64,000 nucleotides of DNA from Dickeya zeae NCPPB 2538 (GTDB taxonomy: Bacteria > Pseudomonadota > Gammaproteobacteria > Enterobacterales > Enterobacteriaceae), in the NCBI RefSeq assembly GCF_000406165.1, contig NZ_CM001977.1:607090-671089 (forward strand), given 5' to 3'. The position numbers and the translations under genes were made by a program. This document shows positions 34,492 through 43,133 of the stretch, in pieces (position 1 is the stretch's first letter; the number at the start of each line of letters is the position of its first letter). The notes under the pieces were generated by a model. That model did no database searches. It saw only the letters and a list, made by a program, of their open reading frames with translations, and had not been told where the DNA came from.

Positions 34492-35433
34492 ATGAAAGTT
34501 GCAGTTCTCGGAGCCGCAGGTGGTATTGGTCAAGCCCTTGCTCTTCTCCTCAAAACCCAGCTTCCTTCAGGTTCAGAGCTCTCACTTTATGATATTGCTC
34601 CGGTTACACCGGGCGTGGCGGTTGATCTGAGCCACATTCCTACCGACGTGAAAATCAAAGGTTTCAGTGGTGAAGATGCGACTCCGGCTCTGGAAGGCGC
34701 GGATATCGTGCTGATGTCTGCCGGGGTTGCCCGTAAGCCGGGCATGGATCGTTCCGATCTGTTTAACGTTAACGCGGGCATTGTGCGTAACCTGGTGTCT
34801 CAGGTTGCCAGTACCTGCCCTAAAGCCTGTATCGGTATCATTACCAACCCGGTCAATACGACGGTGGCGATTGCGGCTGAAGTCCTGAAACAAGCGGGCG
34901 TCTATGACAAAAACAAATTGTTCGGTGTCACGACGCTGGACATTATCCGCTCAAATACTTTCGTGGCTGAACTGAAAGGCAAACAGCCGCAGGATATTGA
35001 AGTACCGGTTATCGGTGGCCACTCCGGCGTGACCATTCTGCCGTTGCTGTCTCAGATTCCGGGCGTAAGCTTCACTGAACAGGAAGTGGCTGACCTGACC
35101 AAGCGTATTCAGAATGCCGGTACTGAAGTGGTTGAAGCAAAAGCCGGTGGCGGGTCTGCAACTTTGTCCATGGGTCAGGCTGCCGCTCGCTTTGGTTTGT
35201 CTCTGGTACGTGCTCTGCAGGGTGAAAGCGGTGTGGTTGAATGTGCTTATGTTGAAGGTGATGGCAAACATGCCCGCTTCTTCGCACAACCGCTGTTGCT
35301 GGGCAAAAACGGTGTGGCGGAGCGTAAAGAGATTGGTACGCTGAGCGCATTTGAACAACAGGCTCTGGTCAGCATGCTGGATACCCTGAAACAGGATATC
35401 GCGCTGGGCGAAGAGTTCGTCAACAAGAAATAA
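34492..35433 (+). CDS. mdh: Malate dehydrogenase
   Basis: NAD-dependent oxidation of malate to oxaloacetate in the TCA cycle. The 313-residue protein has the dinucleotide motif VLGAAGGIGQA at the N terminus, the mobile loop around ARKPGMDRSDLF, and the catalytic His in VPVIGGHSGVTILPL. AAGGAG precedes the ATG. A strong terminator follows. The neighbouring argR, divergent, is conserved. Confidence 0.98.
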   Translation: MKVAVLGAAGGIGQALALLLKTQLPSGSELSLYDIAPVTPGVAVDLSHIPTDVKIKGFSGEDATPALEGADIVLMSAGVARKPGMDRSDLFNVNAGIVRNLVSQVASTCPKACIGIITNPVNTTVAIAAEVLKQAGVYDKNKLFGVTTLDIIRSNTFVAELKGKQPQDIEVPVIGGHSGVTILPLLSQIPGVSFTEQEVADLTKRIQNAGTEVVEAKAGGGSATLSMGQAAARFGLSLVRALQGESGVVECAYVEGDGKHARFFAQPLLLGKNGVAERKEIGTLSAFEQQALVSMLDTLKQDIALGEEFVNKK

Positions 35434-35465
35434 TCACGAATTGTGATTACCTGTGTTGCTGATAA

Positions 35466-35498
35466 GGCCGGAGTGTATTCTCCGGCCTTTCTTTTTTT
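35466..35498 (+). terminator. Terminator of mdh
   Basis: GGCCGGAG-TGTATT-CTCCGGCC followed by TTTCTTTTTTT, 32 bp after the stop and just before the convergent nlp gene. Confidence 0.92.
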
Positions 35499-35505
35499 GG
35501 CAGCA

Positions 35506-35787
35506 TTATTCGGGTTGTGGATCGGATGGAGGACGGATCAGCTTTTTGCGGTCGAGTAATTCTTGCGTTTGTGGATCGTAATAGCGGCTGGGCCATATTT
35601 CCGACGGATGAATCCCCAGCGCATCGGCTATTAACCATTCGCCCTTTGGCCACGGACGGGATAGGGCATTAGCCAGTGTGGAAGAGCTCAAGCCGGCACC
35701 GCGCGATACTGCAGCAAGTGTTGTCCCTTTCTTTCTCAATGCTGCGATAATATCGGCAGGATGCCAGTCATTTTTCCTTGAATTCAT
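35506..35787 (-). CDS. sfsB: Ner-like DNA-binding protein Nlp (SfsB)
   Basis: A 93-residue DNA-binding protein related to the Ner regulators of phages Mu and D108. It reads DWHPADIIAALRKKGTTLAA, then SSTLANALSRPWPKGEWLIADALGIHPSEIWP, covering the helix-turn-helix. E. coli Nlp/SfsB activates maltose genes when overproduced and also sits beside ispB. Here the gene lies between mdh and two Mu-repressor-like genes that are transcribed away from it, the same divergent arrangement as c and ner in Mu. Confidence 0.9.
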   Translation of the reverse strand: MNSRKNDWHPADIIAALRKKGTTLAAVSRGAGLSSSTLANALSRPWPKGEWLIADALGIHPSEIWPSRYYDPQTQELLDRKKLIRPPSDPQPE

Positions 35788-35876
35788 AATCCTTCCCTTA
35801 TTGCTATTAAGACGACAGCGTATTAATGGTATAACTAACAGCTAATGGTTAATGGTTTTGCTAACCTCAAGCCATT

Positions 35877-35931
35877 ATTTGGAAATAATATAGCACCAAT
35901 TTCCTTAATATTTCCAAATTAATTTCCAAAT
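35877..35931. promoter_or_regulatory. Operator-like array between nlp and the Mu-repressor-like genes
   Basis: ATTTGGAAAT at 35877-35886 is the exact complement of ATTTCCAAAT, which occurs at 35910-35919 and again at 35922-35931, 12 bp apart; a partial copy (AATTTCC) is at about 35898. The array lies in the 188-bp divergent gap, together with three TAATGGT words at about 35824-35856. Placement suggests binding sites for one of the flanking DNA-binding proteins. Confidence 0.5.
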
Positions 35932-35975
35932 GGATCTGAATAGGTAACGTGTATCACTATCGGGATGAAAAGGAC

Positions 35976-36362
35976 ATGAAAAAAGAGTGGTTTGCGACCA
36001 GCGAATTGGTTGGTATTGGCGGACTCCCTAAATCACGGCAAGGATTGAATAAGCGAGCCCGAGAAGATGGTTGGGAAAAGCGTCGCCGTAAAGGTGTACA
36101 AGGACGTGGGGTAGAATATTCTATCCATAGCTTACCTCAGTCTGTTCAGCAAACGCTGCTACTGCAGGAAACGTCAGGTGAATATGCGGCAAAACCATCA
36201 GACATGCTGTCAGTCTGGATTCAAATTTACCACCAGTTGTCGGTCCCTGAACGGGAAAAATTGGTGGCGCATATCATGCGCGAAGGGGTGTCATCTACGT
36301 TGAAGCAGCTCGGTCTGGCGAATACGGTAAGCGCAACTTTGATAAAAGATTTTTCTGATTAA
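35976..36362 (+). CDS. Mu repressor-like DNA-binding protein, paralogue 1
   Basis: A 128-residue protein. Residues 1-60 (MKKEWFATSELVGIGGLPKS, then QGLNKRAREDGWEKRRRKGV and GVEYSIHSLP) match the Mu-type winged-helix DNA-binding domain found at the N terminus of both the Mu immunity repressor c and transposase MuA. The C-terminal block IYHQLSVPEREKLVAHIMREG resembles a leucine-rich segment of the Mu repressor (ELEPDEARKALKLLSKGG, recalled). No catalytic DDE domain is present, so it is not a transposase. The start at 35976 is set by alignment with paralogue 2; a GTG at 35949 is in frame. Probably a domesticated regulator. Confidence 0.75.
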   Translation: MKKEWFATSELVGIGGLPKSRQGLNKRAREDGWEKRRRKGVQGRGVEYSIHSLPQSVQQTLLLQETSGEYAAKPSDMLSVWIQIYHQLSVPEREKLVAHIMREGVSSTLKQLGLANTVSATLIKDFSD

Positions 36363-36597
36363 ATCTCTCAGCCATTCCCAGTTACCCTCTATTGCGGAAT
36401 GGCTTTCTCCTATTTCCCTGCGGTTTCTCCAGCTTATTTCTTTCTGTGGAATTTTCACCGACACCGTTAACTCTGCCTTTAACGCTATTGCGTTAGTGGT
36501 TTGAATAAAATTAGTCTATTATATGGAAACGTAATCGGGTTTTTAGTCGCCTGATTATGTATTCGTATCAGGAATGAGATGAAAGGGAGAGATTAGG

Positions 36598-37020
36598 ATG
36601 GAAAAAACATGGTTTACGACGAATGAATTATTGGGCGTGGCTGGATTGCCGAAATCTCGTCAGGGGCTGAATAAAAAAGCCAAGGATCATGGCTGGGAAA
36701 GACGACGTCGCAAAGGCGTTCAGGGTAAAGGCGTCGAATATGCTATCTGGAGCTTGCCGGAAGAGGTCAAAGCAACATTGATGAGCGCGACGTTAATGGG
36801 GACGACGCTGATGCGTGAAACCTCGCCCGATTATGTCCCGGCGGCATCGGCCGGTGCGCAGGAATACACCTGGATTCAAATTTATCATCAACTGTCGGCG
36901 GAAGAACGTACCCGGTTAATTGGGCACATCCTGCGTGAAGGGGCGATGAGTGTGCTGGCCCGTTTGGAAAACGGGCCGCATAAATGCCAAAGCCTGGACT
37001 GTGTAAATAAAGAAGAGTGA
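36598..37020 (+). CDS. Mu repressor-like DNA-binding protein, paralogue 2
   Basis: A 140-residue sister of the preceding gene: MEKTWFTTNELLGVAGLPKS, QGLNKKAKDHGWERRRRKGV and VEYAIWSLPEEVK form the Mu-type DNA-binding domain, and WIQIYHQLSAEERTRLIGHI the shared C-terminal block. A degenerate MSATLMGTTLM insert lies between. Ribosome site GGGAGAG precedes the ATG. The gene has its own 235-bp upstream region and ends 1 bp from the end of convergent ispB, leaving no space for a terminator. It lacks any transposase domain. Confidence 0.75.
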   Translation: MEKTWFTTNELLGVAGLPKSRQGLNKKAKDHGWERRRRKGVQGKGVEYAIWSLPEEVKATLMSATLMGTTLMRETSPDYVPAASAGAQEYTWIQIYHQLSAEERTRLIGHILREGAMSVLARLENGPHKCQSLDCVNKEE

Positions 37021-37021
37021 T

Positions 37022-37993
37022 TTAGAAGTCGCGCTGCACTGCAAGGTGGGCCAGCCCTTCAAGCGCAGTGCGAAAATCACTGGCGGGCAGGCACTGAATC
37101 GCGGTGATAGCTTTATCGGCTTCTTCCTCGGCTCTTTGGCGCGTATAGGCGAGAGAGCCGCAGGATTGCATGGCAGCTAATACCGGTTCCAGTAAATGGC
37201 GGCCGTTGCCTTGCTCAATCGCCTGGCGGATCATGGTGCGCTGCTCATCATTACCGTGGTGCATGGCATGCAGCAACGGTAACGTGGGTTTGCCTTCGTT
37301 CAGGTCATCACCGGTATTTTTCCCCAGTGTTTTGCCGTCGGCGCTGTAGTCGAGCAAATCGTCAATCAATTGGAATGCGGTGCCGAGGTAGCGACCGTAT
37401 TCTTGTAACGCCAGTTCCTGCTCGCTGCTGGCATCCGACAAAATAGCGGAAGATTGCGCGGCCGCTTCGAATAACCGGGCCGTTTTGCTGTAAATCACCC
37501 GCATATAGCTGTCTTCGGTGATATCCGGGTCGTTGCAGTTCATGAGCTGGAGTACTTCGCCTTCCGCAATGACGTTAACGGCGTCAGACATGACCGACAT
37601 AACGCGCAGCGAAGCCAGGCTTGTCATCATTTGAAACGCGCGGGTATAGATGAAATCGCCGACCAACACGCTGGCGGCATTACCGAATGCCGCGTTCGCC
37701 GTGGCTTTTCCGCGGCGCATATCACTTTCGTCGACAACGTCATCATGGAGAAGCGTGGCGGTGTGGATAAATTCAATCAGCGCGGCAACGGTAATGTGCT
37801 TGTCACCCTGGTAATTCAGCGCTCTGGCGGCAAGTACCGCTATCATGGGACGGATGCGCTTGCCGCCACCGCCGATGATGTAATTTCCTAACTGATTGAT
37901 CAGGACAACATCGGAGTTGAGCTGATCCAGTATGGTCTGGTTGACGGCGGCCATATCCTGTGCGCTTAACGCTGTGATTTGCTCTAAGTTCAT
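37022..37993 (-). CDS. ispB: Octaprenyl diphosphate synthase IspB
   Basis: Makes the C40 side chain of ubiquinone and menaquinone from farnesyl diphosphate and IPP. The 323-residue all-helical protein has both aspartate-rich motifs, LLHDDVVDESD and FQLIDDLLDYSADG, and GGGGKRIRP near the N terminus. The start at 37993 (MNLEQITALSAQDMAAVN) gives exactly the E. coli length; the open frame further upstream overlaps the rplU promoter. Divergent from rplU, as in E. coli. Confidence 0.97.
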   Translation of the reverse strand: MNLEQITALSAQDMAAVNQTILDQLNSDVVLINQLGNYIIGGGGKRIRPMIAVLAARALNYQGDKHITVAALIEFIHTATLLHDDVVDESDMRRGKATANAAFGNAASVLVGDFIYTRAFQMMTSLASLRVMSVMSDAVNVIAEGEVLQLMNCNDPDITEDSYMRVIYSKTARLFEAAAQSSAILSDASSEQELALQEYGRYLGTAFQLIDDLLDYSADGKTLGKNTGDDLNEGKPTLPLLHAMHHGNDEQRTMIRQAIEQGNGRHLLEPVLAAMQSCGSLAYTRQRAEEEADKAITAIQCLPASDFRTALEGLAHLAVQRDF

Positions 37994-38151
37994 TGTTTCT
38001 GCCAGCTGATTGCTTCTGTTTCTGCCGTGAAAATACTGCTGATATCGGCACCGAAAAGGGAACGTTAGGCCCGATTGTACTTGAAAAACGGCACAGATAA
38101 ACGGCAGTTCATGGGTTGTATCCTTTTTCTTCACATTGATTGATTCTGCGC

Positions 38152-38180
38152 TTGTCATCAGTAGGTTTTTTGCGTAGAAT
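38152..38180 (+). promoter_or_regulatory. rplU-rpmA promoter
   Basis: TTGTCA (38152-38157) and TAGAAT (38175-38180) are separated by exactly 17 bp, a strong sigma-70 promoter about 70 bp before the rplU start. Confidence 0.7.
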
Positions 38181-38252
38181 TCGCGCCCTATTGTGAATAT
38201 TTATAGCGCGCTTCACATCATTCAAAGAAGCACGCAGGAAGCGGAGTTTTAT

Positions 38253-38564
38253 ATGTACGCAGTTTTCCAAAGTGGTGGTAAACAACACCGAGTAAGCGAA
38301 GGCCAGACCGTTCGCTTGGAAAAGCTGGACATCGCAACCGGTGAAGCTGTTGAGTTTGACCAGGTTCTGATGGTTGCCAATGGTGAAGATGTCAAAATCG
38401 GCGTTCCTTTCGTCGAAGGCGGCAAAATCAAGGCTGAAGTTGTTGCTCACGGCCGTGGCGAGAAAGTTAAAATCGTTAAGTTTCGTCGCCGTAAACACTA
38501 CCGTAAGCAGGCTGGCCACCGTCAGTGGTTCACTGACGTGAAAATCACCGGCATCAGCGCTTAA
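38253..38564 (+). CDS. rplU: 50S ribosomal protein L21
   Basis: A 103-residue ribosomal protein starting MYAVFQSGGKQHRVSEGQTV with the conserved tail KFRRRKHYRKQAGHRQWFTD. AGCGGAG precedes the ATG at 38253; the frame extends upstream, but that part is untranslated leader. Co-transcribed with rpmA 19 bp downstream. Confidence 0.98.
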   Translation: MYAVFQSGGKQHRVSEGQTVRLEKLDIATGEAVEFDQVLMVANGEDVKIGVPFVEGGKIKAEVVAHGRGEKVKIVKFRRRKHYRKQAGHRQWFTDVKITGISA

Positions 38565-38583
38565 GTTTTAGGAGAGCGGATTA

Positions 38584-38841
38584 ATGGCACACAAAAAAGC
38601 TGGCGGTTCTACTCGTAACGGCCGCGACTCAGAAAGCAAACGTCTTGGCGTAAAACGCTTCGGCGGTGAATCAGTTCTGGCTGGCAGCATCATCGTTCGT
38701 CAGCGTGGCACCAAGTTCCACGCCGGCAGCAACGTAGGTTGCGGCAAAGACCACACCCTGTTTGCACTGTCTGACGGTAAAGTCAAATTTGAAGTTAAAG
38801 GCCCGAACAACCGTAAATACATCAGCATCGTTGCTGAGTAA
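38584..38841 (+). CDS. rpmA: 50S ribosomal protein L27
   Basis: An 85-residue ribosomal protein near the peptidyl-transferase centre; starts MAHKKAGGSTRNGRDSESKR with the usual GVKRFGGESVLAG. Follows rplU, with AGGAGAGC ribosome site. A strong terminator follows before yhbE. Confidence 0.98.
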   Translation: MAHKKAGGSTRNGRDSESKRLGVKRFGGESVLAGSIIVRQRGTKFHAGSNVGCGKDHTLFALSDGKVKFEVKGPNNRKYISIVAE

Positions 38842-38865
38842 TTTTCTGGTATCAGGTTGAATCAT

Positions 38866-38893
38866 AAAGCCCCGCACTTGTTGCGGGGCTTTT
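38866..38893 (+). terminator. Terminator of rpmA
   Basis: AAAGCCCCGCA-CTTGT-TGCGGGGCTTT, 24 bp after the rpmA stop, with T residues following. Read-through could still supply yhbE and obgE. Confidence 0.92.
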
Positions 38894-38959
38894 TACATTT
38901 AGATGTACGATAAAAACGCTGCACGTTAACGACATCAATAAAAAAGAGCAGGTGATGTG

Positions 38960-39904
38960 ATGAAACAGAATGCTGGCATCGGGTTTTGTCTGGCGCTGAC
39001 CACTGCCGTATGCTGGGGGGCGCTGCCAATCGCGATGAAACAGGTTCTGGCGACGATGGAGCCTTACACCATCGTCTGGTATCGGTTTCTGATTGCGTCC
39101 GTCGGATTGGGCATTTTCTTGTACAGCAAAAGCGCGTTGCCAAAGCTGCGGGCGTTCGATCATCAACGCTGGTGGATTTTGTTGCTGATAGCAACAGGAG
39201 GACTGCTGGGCAATTTCGTATTGTTCAGCTCTTCGCTGCAATACCTGAGTCCTACGGCGTCGCAGGTGATCGGGCAGTTGTCTACGGTAGGGCTGATGGT
39301 CGCCAGCGTCGTTATCCTGAAAGAGAAGATGCGTATCAACCAGGTAATCGGTGCCGGAATATTGATCTGTGGGCTGTTGATGTTTTTCAACAACAGTTTG
39401 GTGGAGCTGTTTACCCGCCTGACGGATTACACCTTCGGGATCTTACTGGGCGTGGCGGCAGCCACCGTGTGGGTTGCGTATGGTGTGGCCCAAAAGGTAT
39501 TGCTGCGGCGTCTGACTTCGCAGCAACTGCTTTTCCTGCTCTACGCGCTCTGCGTATTGTTCATCACACCGTGGGCGAAGCCGGGCACACTGTTTCAGCT
39601 AACCGGTTGGCAATTAGCTTGCCTGTTGTTTTGCGGTGCGAATACGCTGGTTGGTTACGGGGCGCTGGCGGAAGCCATGGCTCGCTGGCAAGCCGCGCAG
39701 GTGAGTACCATTATTACGCTGACGCCGCTGTTTACGCTGTTTTTCTCCGATCTGTTGTCATTGGCCTGGCCATCGGTATTTATTGCGCCATCGCTTAATA
39801 TTCTGGGATACGTCGGTGCATTTGTCGTTGTGGCAGGGGCGATGTTTGCCGCGATTGGGCATCATGTGATCGCAGCAAAACGTTCCAAATATCCTCGGGT
39901 GTGA
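38960..39904 (+). CDS. yhbE: EamA/DMT-family transporter YhbE
   Basis: A 314-residue inner-membrane protein with ten predicted helices and two EamA repeats. The first begins GFCLALTTAVCWGALPIAMK; the second starts near LLGVAAATVWVAYGVAQ. Substrate unknown. The start ATG at 38960 follows AGCAGGTG; a GTG one codon earlier is possible. Lies between rpmA and obgE as in E. coli. Confidence 0.9.
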   Translation: MKQNAGIGFCLALTTAVCWGALPIAMKQVLATMEPYTIVWYRFLIASVGLGIFLYSKSALPKLRAFDHQRWWILLLIATGGLLGNFVLFSSSLQYLSPTASQVIGQLSTVGLMVASVVILKEKMRINQVIGAGILICGLLMFFNNSLVELFTRLTDYTFGILLGVAAATVWVAYGVAQKVLLRRLTSQQLLFLLYALCVLFITPWAKPGTLFQLTGWQLACLLFCGANTLVGYGALAEAMARWQAAQVSTIITLTPLFTLFFSDLLSLAWPSVFIAPSLNILGYVGAFVVVAGAMFAAIGHHVIAAKRSKYPRV

Positions 39905-40160
39905 GGCGGCTGTGGCAAGGCATGTTTAAGGCCATGCCGAAGTTGATGTGGGCTGATTATTTTTAATACAGGTGAAATCCTTTCGCCAAGCAGGTACAAT
40001 CAGCGCCCTTTTATCGAAACAGTTCTGATGCGTCGGTTTTTCAGTGGCAGGTGACATACTGTGGTTATCTGTCATCAACCCAATTCGTTGAGCCAAAGAG
40101 AACCAATAAATTATTCAAACGCGTCGGTCATTCTCTATTGGTTTTTTGCGGAGATAGTTC

Positions 40161-41336
40161 ATGAAGTTTGTAGATGAAGCCACTATTTTGGTTGTGGCGG
40201 GTGACGGTGGCAACGGCTGTGTCAGCTTCCGCCGTGAAAAATATATTCCAAACGGTGGGCCTGACGGTGGTGACGGCGGTGACGGCGGTGACGTCTACCT
40301 GCTGGCGGATGAAAACCTCAACACCCTGATTGACTATCGTTTTGAGAAAAGTTTCCGTGCAGAGCGTGGCCAGAACGGTCAGAGCCGTGATTGTACTGGT
40401 AAGCGCGGTAAAGACATCACCATCAAAGTGCCGGTTGGTACGCGTGTGTTGGATAAAAGCACGGGCGAAGTACTGGGCGATATGACCCGTAATCAGCAGA
40501 AATTGATGGTTGCGAAAGGCGGATGGCACGGGCTGGGTAACTCCCGCTTTAAATCTTCCGTCAACCGTGCGCCTCGCCAGAAAACCAATGGTACGCCGGG
40601 TGAAGAGCGTGAGTTGTTGCTGGAGTTGCTGTTGCTGGCGGATGTTGGCATGCTGGGGTTACCGAATGCAGGCAAGTCGACCTTTATCCGTGCGGTGTCA
40701 GCGGCCAAACCGAAGGTAGCCGATTATCCGTTTACAACGCTGGTGCCGAGTCTGGGCGTTGTGCGTATGGATAGCGAGAAAAGCTTTGTCGTGGCGGATA
40801 TCCCTGGGCTTATCGAAGGGGCATCTGAAGGTGCCGGGCTCGGGATCCGTTTCCTGAAGCATCTGGAACGTTGTCGTGTGCTATTGCATCTGATCGATCT
40901 GGCGCCGATCGATGAATCCGATCCGATTGAAAATGCCAAAGTGATCGTCAATGAGTTGCAGCAATATAGTGCGTCTCTGGCAGAAAAACCGCGCTGGCTG
41001 GTATTTAACAAAGTCGACTTGCTGGAGAAAGGCGAGGCGGAAAGCCGTGCGAAGGCAATTGCTACAGCGCTGGGCTGGGAAGGCAAATATTATCTGATTT
41101 CAGCGGCTAACCGTGAAGGGGTGAATGCCCTGTGCTGGGATGTGATGAACTTCCTGGAGACTCAGCCGAAAGCCATGGCTGAAGTCGAAAGCAAGGCACC
41201 TGAAAAAGTCGATTTCATGTGGGATGACTATCACCGTGAGCAGTTGGAAGCGGCTCAGGCAGAAGCGGAAGAAGAGTGGGATGACGATTGGGATGAGGAT
41301 GACGACGAAGGCGTCGAAATCGTTTATCAGCGTTAA
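40161..41336 (+). CDS. obgE: GTPase ObgE/CgtA
   Basis: Ribosome-associated GTPase that aids 50S assembly and links to ppGpp. The 391-residue protein has a glycine-rich Obg domain (residues 1-158, VVAGDGGNGCVSFRREKYIP), then the G domain with GLPNAGKSTFIR (P loop), DIPGLIEGASEG (G3) and NKVD (G4). The acidic C-terminal tail (EEEWDDDWDEDDDEG) is usual in enterobacteria. A repeated GGTGACGGC near 40266-40290 encodes the Gly-Asp run and is normal for the domain. Confidence 0.98.
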   Translation: MKFVDEATILVVAGDGGNGCVSFRREKYIPNGGPDGGDGGDGGDVYLLADENLNTLIDYRFEKSFRAERGQNGQSRDCTGKRGKDITIKVPVGTRVLDKSTGEVLGDMTRNQQKLMVAKGGWHGLGNSRFKSSVNRAPRQKTNGTPGEERELLLELLLLADVGMLGLPNAGKSTFIRAVSAAKPKVADYPFTTLVPSLGVVRMDSEKSFVVADIPGLIEGASEGAGLGIRFLKHLERCRVLLHLIDLAPIDESDPIENAKVIVNELQQYSASLAEKPRWLVFNKVDLLEKGEAESRAKAIATALGWEGKYYLISAANREGVNALCWDVMNFLETQPKAMAEVESKAPEKVDFMWDDYHREQLEAAQAEAEEEWDDDWDEDDDEGVEIVYQR

Positions 41337-41394
41337 TACCGCGACGACCATCAGGTCGGTAGTCGAAAGATTTGCTTGTTAGTTGTACATGTTT

Positions 41395-41429
41395 CCCCTA
41401 TCTGCATACCGCAGATAGGGGATTTTTTT
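41395..41429 (+). terminator. Terminator of obgE
   Basis: CCCCTATCTGC-ATACC-GCAGATAGGGG, an 11-bp stem followed by ATTTTTTT, between the convergent obgE and dacB. Confidence 0.92.
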
Positions 41430-41435
41430 GTCTGG

Positions 41436-42869
41436 TTAATTGTTTTGGTTGATGTCTTTGTAAAGACGACTTTCAAAACGGACCAGCGGAATACGTCGCT
41501 CTTTTTGATCTTCCGGTGGTACGGCATAGCCTGAAAGATACTGCACGAAAGCCATGCGCTGACCACTGGCGGTGGTAATAAATCCTGCCAGATTGTATAC
41601 GCCCTGAAGAGAACCGGTTTTAGCTGAGACTTTGCCATCAAGTCCAGCTTCGTGTAGACCCGCCCGATAGCGTAACGTGCCGTCATAACCAGCCAGCGGC
41701 AGCATCTTGATGTAATTCAGTTCATTATCGTGTTGGGCGATGTATTGCAACACCTGCATCATGGTCGCAGGGGCGATCAGGTTGTGTCGCGAAAGTCCTG
41801 AGCCATCAACGATAATGGTGTTGCCAAGATCAACACCCGCTTTCTGACGCAGGATTTGACGCACGGCATCGGCTCCGGCACGCCAGGTCCCGGGTACTTT
41901 GAAGCGCTCATGCCCGATGGTGCGAAATACGGTATCGGCAATCATGTTGTCCGATTTCTTTAGCATGGTGGTCAGCAGTTCATGCAGCGGTTCTGATTCG
42001 GTTTGTGCCAGCACTGTACCGGGGGTACCCGGTAATGTCTGGCGCCGTAGGTTCCCATCGACACGAATATCGGCCTGCTCCAGTTCATCTTTTACGATAG
42101 CCCCGGCATAGCTGGCACCATCCTGAATCGCGAACGCCAAGGGTAAGGGTTCTGCCCGTTGTGTCAGGCAACCCGTGAGGGTGTATCGGTTGAGTTCGCC
42201 CGGCACGACATCCAGTTCGCAATACTGGGCATCAGGCGAGCCTTTTGGCAGTGTGCGTACTTCACTGAACATGTGCACCGGATAATAAGACGCCACTCGG
42301 ATAAAGGCGTTGTCACCGGCTTTCGGCGCACTATAAAGTGAAATAGAGAAGCAGTTTTTATCGACAATGGCCGCGGCGGGCGGTGCACTGAAGCATTGGG
42401 TCAGATCGTTCCAGGGCCAGCCGGGGGCTTTATCGTGGCTGGCGAACACGGATGTGTCGATGAAGACGTCACCACTGATTTCCTTGATTCCCCGCTTTTT
42501 CAGTTCCTGTACCATATTGCGAATCTGCTGGCGCTTCAGTGTTGGGTCACCGCTAAAGCGCACTGTCAGATTGCCACGTAATACCCCGCCGGTGAGGGCA
42601 CCGTTGCTTTCTATCGTTGTGACAAAGCGGTAATTAGGCCCCAACTGTAGCAATGCCGCCAGCGCCGTAATGACTTTCTGTGTACTGGCGGGTAACGCCA
42701 TCTGTTGGCTGTGGTAATCGAGCGTTGGCGTCGTGGCACCGATTTTTTGCACCACCAGCGCCAGATTGGCCCCATCTGGCAGGTATTTGGTGTACTCATC
42801 CATGGCGGCAGCGTTGGCATGCAGGGCAACTGCACAGGTAAAACCGGTCAGAATCGATAAAAAACGCAT
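41436..42869 (-). CDS. dacB: D-alanyl-D-alanine carboxypeptidase/endopeptidase DacB (PBP4)
   Basis: Periplasmic penicillin-binding protein 4. The 477-residue product has a signal peptide (MRFLSILTGFTCAVALHANA). It carries the serine-hydrolase motifs PASTQK (SxxK), KKSDNMIADTVFR (SxN) and SAKTGSLQGVYNL (KTG), with the large inserted domain between the first two that typifies class C PBPs. Start at 42869, chosen to give a clean signal peptide. Convergent with obgE, divergent from greA. Confidence 0.96.
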   Translation of the reverse strand: MRFLSILTGFTCAVALHANAAAMDEYTKYLPDGANLALVVQKIGATTPTLDYHSQQMALPASTQKVITALAALLQLGPNYRFVTTIESNGALTGGVLRGNLTVRFSGDPTLKRQQIRNMVQELKKRGIKEISGDVFIDTSVFASHDKAPGWPWNDLTQCFSAPPAAAIVDKNCFSISLYSAPKAGDNAFIRVASYYPVHMFSEVRTLPKGSPDAQYCELDVVPGELNRYTLTGCLTQRAEPLPLAFAIQDGASYAGAIVKDELEQADIRVDGNLRRQTLPGTPGTVLAQTESEPLHELLTTMLKKSDNMIADTVFRTIGHERFKVPGTWRAGADAVRQILRQKAGVDLGNTIIVDGSGLSRHNLIAPATMMQVLQYIAQHDNELNYIKMLPLAGYDGTLRYRAGLHEAGLDGKVSAKTGSLQGVYNLAGFITTASGQRMAFVQYLSGYAVPPEDQKERRIPLVRFESRLYKDINQNN

Positions 42870-43133
42870 AATCTCAATCAAGTACAGGGTAACGTGGTGG
42901 TCATACTACGGCGCATCAAGGGATAAAGTAAACGATGACCCTGGTGGAACTCTGGGGTAAAATGCGTATCAAAATGCAAAAACGCGTCTGGCCTGGAAGT
43001 GATGTTCCGGGCGAGGCAGTTTTTGTTTAAATTGTCAGGTGCACTGGCATGGAAACATTCCGTCGCAGGTGATTTTATCGCGTCAGGATGACGGTAACGT
43101 GAGCCGTACGGATTTTTTAGAGGTAGTGACGAT

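Noticed and set aside
40266..40290. GGTGACGGC tandem repeat in obgE as a mobile or phase-variable repeat
   Set aside because: It encodes the normal Gly-Asp-rich segment of the Obg domain.
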